From Caldithrix sp. (lineage in GTDB: Bacteria > KSB1 > UBA2214 > DYKH01): 12,449 nt of DNA. Positions 6,435 through 12,449 of the stretch are shown here, one piece after another. Position numbers and translations under genes: made by a program. Under the pieces are notes generated by a model. That model was not told the origin of the DNA and searched no databases. It saw nothing but the letters and a program-made list of their open reading frames with translations. The stretch spans positions 6,092-18,540 of the forward strand of contig DYKH01000060.1 in assembly GCA_020722685.1 (NCBI GenBank), read 5' to 3'. The stretch's first letter is position 1. Every line of letters starts with the position of its first letter.

Positions 6435-6701
6435 ATGCCGACCTACGAATATGAATGCACGACGTGCGGTTTGCGGTTTGAACGCCAACAGGCCATCACA
6501 GAAGCGCCGCTTGCCTTATGTCCTGATTGCCAAGGCCAAGTCCGACGGCGGGTCAGCGGGGGAGCCGGTTTTATTCTGAAAGATTCTGGTCAAGGGCGGA
6601 TCGGTCCTCGCACAAATGGCTGCTCTTTGGAGCAGGTTGGCACCACCTGCTGCGGGCGGACTGAGCGCTGCGGTCGACCATCATGTGAGGATGCCAAATG
6701 A
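6435..6701 (+). CDS. FmdB-family zinc ribbon protein
   Basis: 88 residues. The N-terminal 'MPTYEYECTTCG' and 'LCPDCQG' give the CxxC...CxxC zinc ribbon (C8, C11, C29, C32) that defines the FmdB/CxxC_CxxC_SSSS family. A Gly-rich stretch ('RRVSGGAGFILKDSGQG') follows, then a second Cys-rich tail (C63, C72, C73, C79, C84) often seen in longer relatives. The family is described as regulatory, but direct functions are poorly known. It starts three bases after the decarboxylase stop, with AGGGA at 6421-6425, and its stop overlaps the radical SAM start (ATGA). DNA, RNA or metal binding is possible. Confidence 0.9.
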   Translation: MPTYEYECTTCGLRFERQQAITEAPLALCPDCQGQVRRRVSGGAGFILKDSGQGRIGPRTNGCSLEQVGTTCCGRTERCGRPSCEDAK

Positions 6702-7648
6702 AAGAAGCCGGCTTTCGACATCTCTATGGTCCTGTTCCTTCCCGGCGGTTGGGCCGTTCGCTCGGGATTGATCTGGTGCCTTTTAAGATATGTACCTATG
6801 ACTGCATCTATTGTCAGCTCGGCCGTACTACCCAAAAGACTGTTGAACGGAAAGAATACGTCAGGGTGGAGGAAATTCTAAAAGAGCTGGAAAGGAAATT
6901 GGTCGTCATTCCCGAGCCTGATTACATCAGCCTTTCTGGATCGGGAGAACCGACCTTGAATACGCGTATCGGTGAGTTGATCCGTGGAATAAAGAGTATG
7001 ACGCACATTCCTGTGGCCGTACTCACCAACGGCTCGCTCTTATGGCTGCCGGAAGTTCGTGACGCTCTGCTGGAAGCGGATGTTGTCCTCCCCTCCTTAG
7101 ATGCAGGCGATGAGCGCATATTCCGCTACGTCAACCGTCCGCACAAGGAGATTACCTTTGATAGGGTGGTTACCGGACTGGCAGAGTTTACCAAGCAGTT
7201 TGCAAAGCCGGTTTGGCTGGAGGTTCTTTTGCTCGCAGGAGTCACCGGAACCCCATCGGAAGTGGAAAAGATCGCGGCTCTTGCGAAGCGCATTCGTCCT
7301 GAGCGTGTTCAATTGAACACTGTGTCTCGTCCACCTGCTGAAGAGTTCGCCTTTCCAGTGGCATTGGAGCAAATGCAGCAACTTAAAGAACTATTTTCCG
7401 GGGTGACCGAAATAATAAGGGAAAGCACAGGAAGTGAAACGCGTCGCCCCTTTGACGGCGAAAGCGAGGATGCCAATATTTTGGCACTACTGAGCCGGCG
7501 TCCTTGTACTGTGGAGGGCATCTCTGCCGGACTCGCCCTGCATGGCGGCGAGGTTGTGAAACGATTGGAGGCATTGAGCAAAGAGGGGGCGGTAAAACTG
7601 GTGCGCAAGCAGGGCGCCATATTCTACGAGACGGTCAGGAGGAAATGA
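6698..7648 (+). CDS. Radical SAM protein (COG0731-like) with C-terminal winged helix
   Basis: 316 residues. The radical SAM [4Fe-4S] motif is C32-x3-C36-x2-C39 ('KICTYDCIYCQLG'), with the SAM-binding 'SGSGEPTLN' at about 80-88 and a TIM-barrel-like body to about residue 240. The last ~60 residues ('ILALLSRRPCTVEGISAGLA' and on) look like a winged-helix domain. The barrel resembles the wyosine-synthase-related group COG0731, but the winged helix and the context point to a different, undefined substrate. AGGA at 6688-6691 lies six bases before the ATG; there are 4-base overlaps at both ends. In this locus a maturation or modification step for a cluster or partner protein is plausible (inference). 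Confidence 0.9.
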   Translation: MKEAGFRHLYGPVPSRRLGRSLGIDLVPFKICTYDCIYCQLGRTTQKTVERKEYVRVEEILKELERKLVVIPEPDYISLSGSGEPTLNTRIGELIRGIKSMTHIPVAVLTNGSLLWLPEVRDALLEADVVLPSLDAGDERIFRYVNRPHKEITFDRVVTGLAEFTKQFAKPVWLEVLLLAGVTGTPSEVEKIAALAKRIRPERVQLNTVSRPPAEEFAFPVALEQMQQLKELFSGVTEIIRESTGSETRRPFDGESEDANILALLSRRPCTVEGISAGLALHGGEVVKRLEALSKEGAVKLVRKQGAIFYETVRRK

Positions 7649-8529
7649 CGAAGGAACTCGTAGTCATCAGCGGCAAGGGCGGCACTGGGAAGACCAGTTT
7701 GACCGCGGCATTCGCTGTGTTGGCAGAGCGACCGGTCATCGCTGATTGCGACGTGGATGCCGCGGATCTAGATTTGGTGCTGTCGCCTCGAATTCTGCAG
7801 CGCCATGAATTTCTCAGTGGTCACGAAGCGGTCATCCGACAGACTGATTGTACCCGCTGCGGCGATTGCTTGGAGCATTGTCGGTTTGGCGCTGTGGGAA
7901 TAAACGGAACGGGCGCAGACGACGCGACCTTTTTCATTGATCCTTTGGCCTGCGAGGGCTGCGGAGTATGCGTTCGCTTTTGTCCGGTGAAGGCTATCGA
8001 TTTCCCGGAACGCCATAGCGGTGAATGGATGATCTCCGAGACCCGTTGCGGACCCATGGTGCATGCCCGCTTGAACGCAGCGGCGGAGAATTCCGGCAAG
8101 CTGGTCTCCATCGTGCGCCAAGAGGCTCGCCGCCTCGCCGAGGAGGGAGGTCATGATCTGGTGATCGTCGACGGGCCGCCGGGCATTGGCTGCCCGGTGA
8201 TCGCCTCGATAACCGGCTCGTCCCTCGTGTTGATAGTAACCGAGCCGACTCTATCGGCCATTCATGACATGCAGCGGGTGCTGGCGCTGGCAAAGCATTT
8301 CAATATCTCGGCAGTGGTGTGTATCAACAAGTATGATTTGAATGCCGATCTCACCGAATCAATCGAGGGTTTTTGCAGCGAGAAAGGCATTCCGGTCGTT
8401 GGCAAAATCCCTTTTGATATAAATGTGACGTATGCTCAAGTCGCCGGCCAAAGCGTGGTGGAGTTTGATCATGGTCCATTAAGTAAGCAAATTGTGGCTG
8501 TGTGGCAAAATATAAGGAGCTATTTGTGA
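7645..8529 (+). CDS. MinD-superfamily P-loop ATPase with inserted 2[4Fe-4S] ferredoxin domain (copy 2)
   Basis: 294 residues. Deviant Walker A 'SGKGGTGKTS' (9-18), 'VIADCDVDAADLDLVL' switch, ferredoxin insert with C69, C72, C75, C79 and C103, C106, C109, C113, then 'DLVIVDGPPGIGCPVIAS' and 'LLIVTEPTLSAIHDM'-type segments. I chose ATG 7645 because the protein then begins with the P-loop strand ('MTKELVVISGKGG') and overlaps the upstream stop (ATGA); AGGAGG at 7637-7642 is unusually close, two bases away. It is a diverged partner of the ATPase at 4873; paired forms of this kind occur in orange-protein complexes and may heterodimerise. A longer in-frame extension upstream overlaps the radical SAM gene and is not credible. 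Confidence 0.92.
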   Translation: MTKELVVISGKGGTGKTSLTAAFAVLAERPVIADCDVDAADLDLVLSPRILQRHEFLSGHEAVIRQTDCTRCGDCLEHCRFGAVGINGTGADDATFFIDPLACEGCGVCVRFCPVKAIDFPERHSGEWMISETRCGPMVHARLNAAAENSGKLVSIVRQEARRLAEEGGHDLVIVDGPPGIGCPVIASITGSSLVLIVTEPTLSAIHDMQRVLALAKHFNISAVVCINKYDLNADLTESIEGFCSEKGIPVVGKIPFDINVTYAQVAGQSVVEFDHGPLSKQIVAVWQNIRSYL

Positions 8530-9752
8530 GCAAAGAAGGCAAAAATCGAAATGAAGAAACTCTGGATGAGGCGCTGGAAACGGTCGAATTGGAAAAACGG
8601 CTGGCTGAGATGAAATACAAAATCATTGTCTTATCCGGCAAAGGGGGGGTCGGCAAGAGTACGACGGCAGCAAATTTGGCAACCTCTTTGGCTCTGGCGG
8701 GGAGAAAAGTCGGGCTCTTGGATATCGATTTCCACGGACCCAGTATTCCCAAACTGATGGGTCTGGGAAACAGAAAAGTCGACGTAAAGAACGGTCTTCT
8801 TGCGCCCATTGGCTATGGCGAGAATCTCAAAGTGATGTCGCTGGGATTTCTGTTGCAGAGTGCAGACGATGCGGTGATCTGGCGTGGGCCCATGAAAATG
8901 GGCGCGATCAAACAGTTGCTGAAGGACGTCAATTGGGGTAGGCTGGATTACTTGATCGTCGATTGTCCGCCCGGCACCGGCGATGAGCCTCTATCCATCG
9001 TGCAATTGCTCAAGAATCCAACGGGCGCGGTAGTCGTCACCCAGCCGCAGGATTTATCGGTGGCAGACGTGCAGCGATCTATCTCTTTTTGCGAGAAGCT
9101 AAGCCTGCCGGTGCTGGGGGTGATCGAGAACATGAGCGGCTTTGTTTGCCCTCACTGTGGGGCGACAGTAGATATTTTCAAATCCGGCGGCGGCGAGCGT
9201 CTTGCTAAGACGATGAAGGTGCCGTTTTTGGGAAAAATCCCCATCGATCCGGATATTGTGCAGGACGGGGACGACGGCAAGCCGTTCGCCTATTTTCACA
9301 ACAAAAGTGAGACTGCGATCCAGTTTGAAGAAATCGTTCATCAGCTTATCAACTCTGTCGAAAATGGAACACTACCTAAAGGAAAGGAAAAGGATCTTAT
9401 GCCTGTGACCCTCCGTCGTTATGCCGTGCCAACCGCCGATGGCATGCTTTGTCAGCATTTTGGACATTGTGATCAGTTTGTGTTTGTGGACGTTGATCTG
9501 GAATCACGCCAGATCGTAAAATCTCAAGCCAAGACTCCCCCGCCGCATGAGCCCGGCGTCTTGCCAAAATGGCTGCACGAAGAAAATGTAAAGGTAGTAT
9601 TGGCTGGCGGAATGGGTACAAGAGCGCAAGACCTGTTCGCGCAAAATGGAGTGCAGGTGGTAATCGGGGCGACAGTTGGCAAGCCCGAGGATATTGTACT
9701 TGCGCATGTCAAAGGTGAACTGGTTACAGGTTCAAATGCTTGTGATCATTAG
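8526..9752 (+). CDS. Mrp/NBP35 Fe-S carrier ATPase fused to a C-terminal NifX-like domain
   Basis: 408 residues from a GTG start. Mrp/ApbC domain about 30-280: Walker A '[14 protein letters not shown]' (37-50), '[16 protein letters not shown]', '[17 protein letters not shown]', and C208-x-x-C211 ('VCPHCG'), which bridges an Fe-S cluster between two subunits in the family. A linker then leads to a NifX/orange-protein-like domain about 296-405 ('[20 protein letters not shown]', C309 and C315; '[14 protein letters not shown]'). GTG 8526 is preferred: AAGGAG at 8514-8519 is six bases upstream and GTGA overlaps the previous stop. The fusion ties a cluster-carrying ATPase to a cluster-binding acceptor, as expected if the two act together. 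End of the tightly overlapped run. Confidence 0.93.
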   Translation: MSKEGKNRNEETLDEALETVELEKRLAEMKYKIIVLSGKGGVGKSTTAANLATSLALAGRKVGLLDIDFHGPSIPKLMGLGNRKVDVKNGLLAPIGYGENLKVMSLGFLLQSADDAVIWRGPMKMGAIKQLLKDVNWGRLDYLIVDCPPGTGDEPLSIVQLLKNPTGAVVVTQPQDLSVADVQRSISFCEKLSLPVLGVIENMSGFVCPHCGATVDIFKSGGGERLAKTMKVPFLGKIPIDPDIVQDGDDGKPFAYFHNKSETAIQFEEIVHQLINSVENGTLPKGKEKDLMPVTLRRYAVPTADGMLCQHFGHCDQFVFVDVDLESRQIVKSQAKTPPPHEPGVLPKWLHEENVKVVLAGGMGTRAQDLFAQNGVQVVIGATVGKPEDIVLAHVKGELVTGSNACDH

Positions 9753-9765
9753 TTTGGAGGTGCTT

Positions 9766-10485
9766 ATGAGCGAAGAAATTAAAGCAGGTTGTGCCCGACC
9801 GACAGGAGGTCCTGTTGGTGAGGTCGTTGAAAGTAATGAACAAACTGAAAAAGCAATAGTGAAGGAGGAAAGAACCATGATCAAAGTAGGTGAAAAAGCT
9901 CCGGATTTTTCAGCACCAGCCTATCATCAAGGCAAATTCATCAGTCTAAAACTTTCGGATTATCTGGGGAAATGGGTGGTTCTATGCTTCTATCCCGGTG
10001 ATTTCACATTCGTCTGAGCAACCGAGATCTCGGCGGTCGCCGAGAAACATCCCGAGTTTCAGAAATTGGGAGTTGAAGTTTTATCCATGAGCGTTGACAG
10101 CGTATTCGTTCACAAAATGTGGAACGACAATGAACTGTCAAAAATGGTTAAAGGCGGCGTTCCATTTCCGATGATGTCTGATGCCGGAGGAAAAGTGGGT
10201 ACTGTTTATGGCATATATGATGAGAACGCTGGCGTTGAGACAAGAGGCAGGTTTATCATTGATCCGGATGGTGTGATCCAGGGATATGAAGTTCTCACTC
10301 CGCCAGTAGGGAGAAATGTGAACGAATCCTTAAGGCAGATTCAGGCGTTCCAGCTCGTCAGAGAAAGCAAGGGAACTGAGGCCACCCCATCAGGCTGGAA
10401 ACCAGGAAAGCCAACCTTAAAACCAGGACCTGAGCTTGTAGGAAATGTATGGAAAGCCTGGAAAACCGATAAGGCATTTGATTAA
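9766..10485 (+). CDS. Selenocysteine-containing peroxiredoxin (AhpC/Prx family), TGA = Sec84
   Basis: 239 residues when the in-frame TGA at 10015-10017 is read as selenocysteine. The codon falls exactly at the peroxidatic residue of the P-x3-T-x2-C motif ('[13 protein letters not shown]'; P77, T81, U84), and the same frame continues with full peroxiredoxin similarity ('[15 protein letters not shown]', '[10 protein letters not shown]', '[16 protein letters not shown]') to TAA at 10485. A hairpin fitting a bacterial SECIS follows the TGA. It would reduce peroxides in the cytoplasm. The resolving cysteine of AhpC ('EVCP') is replaced by T207 ('EATP'); C9 and C74 remain. TTGGAGG at 9755-9760 serves ATG 9766; an equally strong AAGGAGG (9862-9868) serves in-frame ATG 9877, which gives the canonical length with Sec at residue 47. 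A strict reading of TGA as stop would wrongly split the gene. Confidence 0.93.
10015..10045 (+). promoter_or_regulatory. UGA selenocysteine codon with bacterial SECIS hairpin
   Basis: After TGA (10015-10017), TCTCGGC (10028-10034) and GCCGAGA (10039-10045) form a perfect 7-bp stem closed by the loop GGTC (10035-10038). The loop opens 17 bases after the TGA, inside the accepted window of about 16-37, and begins with G, as SelB-binding loops require. It lies within the coding frame, as bacterial SECIS elements do. Not tested by folding software. Confidence 0.85.
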
Positions 10486-10507
10486 TTTCTGATCTGAGCG
10501 ATTCGTG

Positions 10508-10551
10508 AACTTCCCGGAAGCTCAAAGCTTCCGGGAAGTTGCAAGATTTTT
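10508..10551 (+). terminator. Strong hairpin, probable intrinsic terminator (or dispersed palindrome)
   Basis: AACTTCCCGGAAGC (10508-10521) and GCTTCCGGGAAGTT (10527-10540) are perfect 14-base reverse complements around a TCAAA loop. TTTTT at 10547-10551 lies six bases past the stem, further than ideal. It sits 23 bases after the peroxiredoxin stop. It is either the operon terminator or another member of the palindromic intergenic repeats seen at 2496 and 3052. Confidence 0.7.
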
Positions 10552-10554
10552 GGC

Positions 10555-10705
10555 GTGGCTGACGCTTTCGCCCCGATTATTCTGGCGCTATTCCTAATCG
10601 GTCTATCACAGGTTGCCTGGATGGCTGTGGTACCTGCCGCGGTGATGATCGCGATGGTTCTAACATTCCTTGGTCTCTTTATCGCGGTTAGGGTGAGTGA
10701 GGTAT
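10555..10705 (+). other. Hydrophobic open stretch, possible small membrane protein or gene remnant
   Basis: From GTG 10555 the frame encodes about 50 residues that are strongly hydrophobic: 'FAPIILALFLIGLSQVAWMA' then 'VPAAVMIAMVLTFLGLFIAV', which look like two transmembrane helices. No Shine-Dalgarno is visible and no stop occurs before the frame runs into the next gene in another phase (it stays open to 10848). It could be a genuine small membrane protein overlapping the next gene, a fragment of a deleted membrane gene, or chance. I do not recognise a family. Apart from this and the hairpin, I see nothing else in the 220-base gap between the peroxiredoxin and the NifU-like gene. Confidence 0.3.
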
Positions 10706-11671
10706 ATGAATTCATTCCATTACTCGGACAAAGTCCTGGAGCACTTTTTCCAGCCAAGAAATGTCGGCGAAATAAAAGATGCGGACGGAGAGGCGACCGT
10801 CGGCGATCCGCAGTGCGGCGACTTCATCAAGGTATGGATCAAAGTTAACGATGGCCACATTGTTGATTTCAAATACAAAGTCGTTGGTTGCGGGGCAGCC
10901 ATCGCCACCAGCAGCGTTGTCTCGGAATTGTCGATGGGCAGAACATTTGCGGAGGCAGCCAAGCTTACCGACGATGACGTGGTCGTCGCACTAGGCGGCT
11001 TGCCCACGAATAAGGAGCATTGTTCACTGTTGGGCATACGAGGATTACATTGCGCTCTGGTCGATTATCTGGTCAAAGATAATCATAGGCGCTATGAGCA
11101 ACGCATCCAGGAATATCAGAAGATGGGATATGACATTCCGGGTAGCCGGGCCAGGATCGTCCAACGGCTCGAAGGCCTTCCTCAGACCGCTAAAATCCTG
11201 GACGTTGGAACCGGTAAGGGTCATCTCGCTCTGGCTATAGCGCAATCACGACGATCGTGCGTTTCGATTGATATTTCTGCGGAAGAGCAACAAATTGCCG
11301 AGTTGAATGCAATCCACTATGGTGTAGACGACCGAATCGATTTGCAGCTCCAGGATGTCACGCAAATGACCTTCGACAAGGAGTCGTTTGATGCGGTTTT
11401 GGCGGCGACGGCTTTGCATCATATCGCCGAGACCGACCTTGCCTTGCAGCAGATTTTGCGGTTTACTAAAAAAGGCGGCAAAATCATCCTTGCTGATCAT
11501 AATGAAAGAGGGCAAGGAATAGTGGATGAGATGCACCGCAAGGAGGGAAGAGACCATCATTTGCTTGGCTGGGACCGACGCAAGATACAGTCTTGGTTCA
11601 AGAAGCAAGAACAACAAACAAGCTACTGGGAAGACGAGTGTCTGTGGGCAAGGGAGATAGAAAAAGCGTAA
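10706..11671 (+). CDS. IscU/NifU-type Fe-S scaffold fused to a class I SAM methyltransferase
   Basis: 321 residues. Residues 1 to about 125 form a NifU_N/IscU scaffold: 'YSDKVLEHFFQPRNVG', C37-x-D39 ('GDPQCGDF'), C62 ('VVGCGAAIATSS') and C106 ('LPTNKEHCSLLG'), reproducing the three cluster ligands and the Asp of IscU, so it can assemble [2Fe-2S] or [4Fe-4S] clusters. After a helical linker, residues about 150-321 form a class I methyltransferase: motif I 'ILDVGTGKGHLALAIA' with DVGTGKG at 166-172, acidic end of strand 2 ('VSIDIS'), and 'FDAVLAATALHHI' (228-240). ATG 10706 is chosen over the in-frame GTG at 10697 because homology starts at 'FHYSDKVLEHF'; TGAGG lies just upstream. The methylation substrate is unknown. 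The fusion has no break or frameshift visible. Confidence 0.9.
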   Translation: MNSFHYSDKVLEHFFQPRNVGEIKDADGEATVGDPQCGDFIKVWIKVNDGHIVDFKYKVVGCGAAIATSSVVSELSMGRTFAEAAKLTDDDVVVALGGLPTNKEHCSLLGIRGLHCALVDYLVKDNHRRYEQRIQEYQKMGYDIPGSRARIVQRLEGLPQTAKILDVGTGKGHLALAIAQSRRSCVSIDISAEEQQIAELNAIHYGVDDRIDLQLQDVTQMTFDKESFDAVLAATALHHIAETDLALQQILRFTKKGGKIILADHNERGQGIVDEMHRKEGRDHHLLGWDRRKIQSWFKKQEQQTSYWEDECLWAREIEKA

Positions 11672-11694
11672 AATAGCCCCAATCTTGAGTCAGT

Positions 11695-12449
11695 ATGAAG
11701 AGACCTTTTATCGAGCTTTTTGCCGTAGCACTTTTGCTGGCAGATTGTTCTTCGGCCATAATCGGAGGAAAACATCAGATGAAAAAGGATCAAAACGGCT
11801 CAGCACAACAATGCATTACAATAACCGTTGTCTTTGACAACTATTCCTATAACAAGGCTCTGGAAACATCCTGGGGTTTTGCCTGCGTCATCACCGGTTT
11901 AGAAGAAACCATCCTGTTTGACACCGGTTCAGACGGCAAGATCCTTTTGGACAACATGGGGAAAATGAACATATATCCGGCAGCCATCCAGGCAGTGGTT
12001 TTATCGCACAGCCACTGGGATCATGTAGGCGGCCTAGATGCTTTTTTAGAAAATAATCCGCAAGTGAGAGTTTACCCATTGAAATCATTCCCCAAGGGGA
12101 TAAAGGATAAGATAGGATCAGTTGGGGCTAAAATGACCGAAGTGCTGGAGCCTATGGCCGTTTGCAAAGATGTGTATACCACCGGTGAAATGGGCACGCA
12201 GATCCGTGAGCAGTCTCTCGTCATCAAGAGTCCGAAAGGATTGGTCATCATCACCGGCTGCGCCCATCCGGGCGTTGTCGAGATCGTCAAAAAAGCAAAG
12301 GACCTCTTTCAACAGGATGTCTATCTCGTTTTGGGCGGATTTCATCTCAAAGACATGTCTGAGAAGGCAATCAAAGGCATCTTGTCCGATTTTCGCAAGA
12401 TGGCCGTCCATTCCGCCGGACCGTCTCATTGCACCGGAGACCTGGCCAG
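11695..12449 (+). CDS. Metallo-beta-lactamase-fold hydrolase, COG1237 type (3' partial)
   Basis: At least 251 codons, open to the window end. The metal-binding motif H105-x-H107-x-D109-H110 ('LSHSHWDHVGGLDAF') is present, with 'TILFDTGSDGKILLDNM' before it and 'IITGCAHPGVVEIV' and 'LVLGGFHLKDM' after it, the pattern of COG1237 proteins related to the dihydropterin-ribofuranosylaminobenzene-phosphate synthase of methanogens. Most bacterial members have no proven substrate. ATG 11695 adds a hydrophobic N-terminus ('FIELFAVALLLADCSSA') resembling a lipoprotein signal, though Asp just before the Cys is poor for a lipobox. In-frame ATG 11779 with GGAGG at 11764-11768 would give a cytoplasmic form. 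It starts 23 bases after the NifU-methyltransferase gene, probably in the same transcript. Confidence 0.88.
   Translation, partial: MKRPFIELFAVALLLADCSSAIIGGKHQMKKDQNGSAQQCITITVVFDNYSYNKALETSWGFACVITGLEETILFDTGSDGKILLDNMGKMNIYPAAIQAVVLSHSHWDHVGGLDAFLENNPQVRVYPLKSFPKGIKDKIGSVGAKMTEVLEPMAVCKDVYTTGEMGTQIREQSLVIKSPKGLVIITGCAHPGVVEIVKKAKDLFQQDVYLVLGGFHLKDMSEKAIKGILSDFRKMAVHSAGPSHCTGDLA

Noticed and set aside
7504..7644. Upstream extension of the second MinD-ferredoxin ATPase
   Set aside because: It overlaps the radical SAM gene by over 140 bases and adds sequence without homology; ATG 7645 gives the standard P-loop N-terminus.
9676..10017. Truncated peroxiredoxin ending at TGA 10015-10017, with a separate fragment from 10066 (pseudogene reading)
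   Set aside because: The TGA sits exactly at the catalytic Cys codon, similarity continues in the same frame beyond it, and a SECIS-like hairpin follows; selenocysteine explains all three better than decay.
10552..10565. Possible second sigma-54 promoter before the NifU fusion
   Set aside because: GG-N10-GC spacing is present, but both halves match poorly (TGGCGTG and ACGC) and the site would leave a leader of about 130 bases; chance is likely at this base composition.
1..12449. Nitrogen-fixation island
   Set aside because: NifX- and NifU-like domains are present, but no nifH, nifD, nifK, nifE or nifN is seen; the gene set fits an orange-protein-type system.
1..12449. CRISPR arrays, tRNA or rRNA genes, transposases
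   Set aside because: I saw no regularly spaced repeats, no cloverleaf-like or rRNA-like segments and no transposase similarity; the only repeats are the palindromes listed.

Overview
The window reads as one anaerobe-type accessory locus, about 53% GC by eye, transcribed entirely on the + strand. Its core resembles the orange-protein (ORP) system of anaerobes, known from Desulfovibrio vulgaris: a sigma-54 activator, small NifX/NifB-fold proteins, two MinD-superfamily ATPases with inserted ferredoxin domains, and an Mrp/NBP35 ATPase. The organism cannot be named from sequence alone. The ORP-type genes, ferredoxin-type ATPases, a selenocysteine peroxiredoxin, GTG/TTG starts and long palindromic intergenic repeats suggest a strict anaerobe related to Desulfobacterota or an uncultured lineage of the FCB/KSB1 kind (inference). 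No structural nif genes are present, so the NifX-like proteins are unlikely to serve nitrogenase.

Layout. Positions 1-1308 hold the 3' part of a PAS-AAA-Fis sigma-54 activator whose PAS domain carries three clustered cysteines. The gap at 1309-1493 holds an inverted repeat (candidate activator site) and a good -24/-12 promoter at 1441-1456. Downstream come a NifX-like protein fused in frame to a small zinc ribbon (1494-2099), a Gly/Arg-rich DUF5320-like protein (2122-2481), a Dps-like ferritin (2553-3047) flanked by two palindromic repeats, and a second NifX-like protein (3108-3470). A tightly packed run follows, largely joined by 4-base ATGA/GTGA overlaps: TrmO-like tRNA methyltransferase, DUF89 phosphatase, MinD-ferredoxin ATPase 1, phosphatidylserine decarboxylase, FmdB zinc ribbon, radical SAM protein, MinD-ferredoxin ATPase 2, and an Mrp-NifX fusion ending at 9752.

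The 3' part holds a peroxiredoxin (9766-10485) whose catalytic cysteine codon is TGA. A hairpin fitting a bacterial SECIS element lies just after that codon, so I read the gene as an intact selenoprotein. A strong hairpin follows at 10508-10551. Next come a short hydrophobic reading frame of doubtful status, an IscU/NifU-type scaffold fused to a SAM methyltransferase (10706-11671), and a COG1237-type metallo-beta-lactamase-fold protein that runs off the window end (11695-12449).

Working model (inference): a redox- or metal-sensing activator switches on a sigma-54 operon that makes metal-sulfur-cluster carrier proteins (three NifX domains) and the P-loop ATPases that load or move their clusters. 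Iron storage (Dps-like ferritin), peroxide defence (Sec-peroxiredoxin) and an Fe-S scaffold lie beside it. The strongest single observation is the selenocysteine peroxiredoxin. The most unusual architectures are the NifU-methyltransferase fusion, the Mrp-NifX fusion, and the NifX-zinc-ribbon fusion with an internal ribosome binding site.
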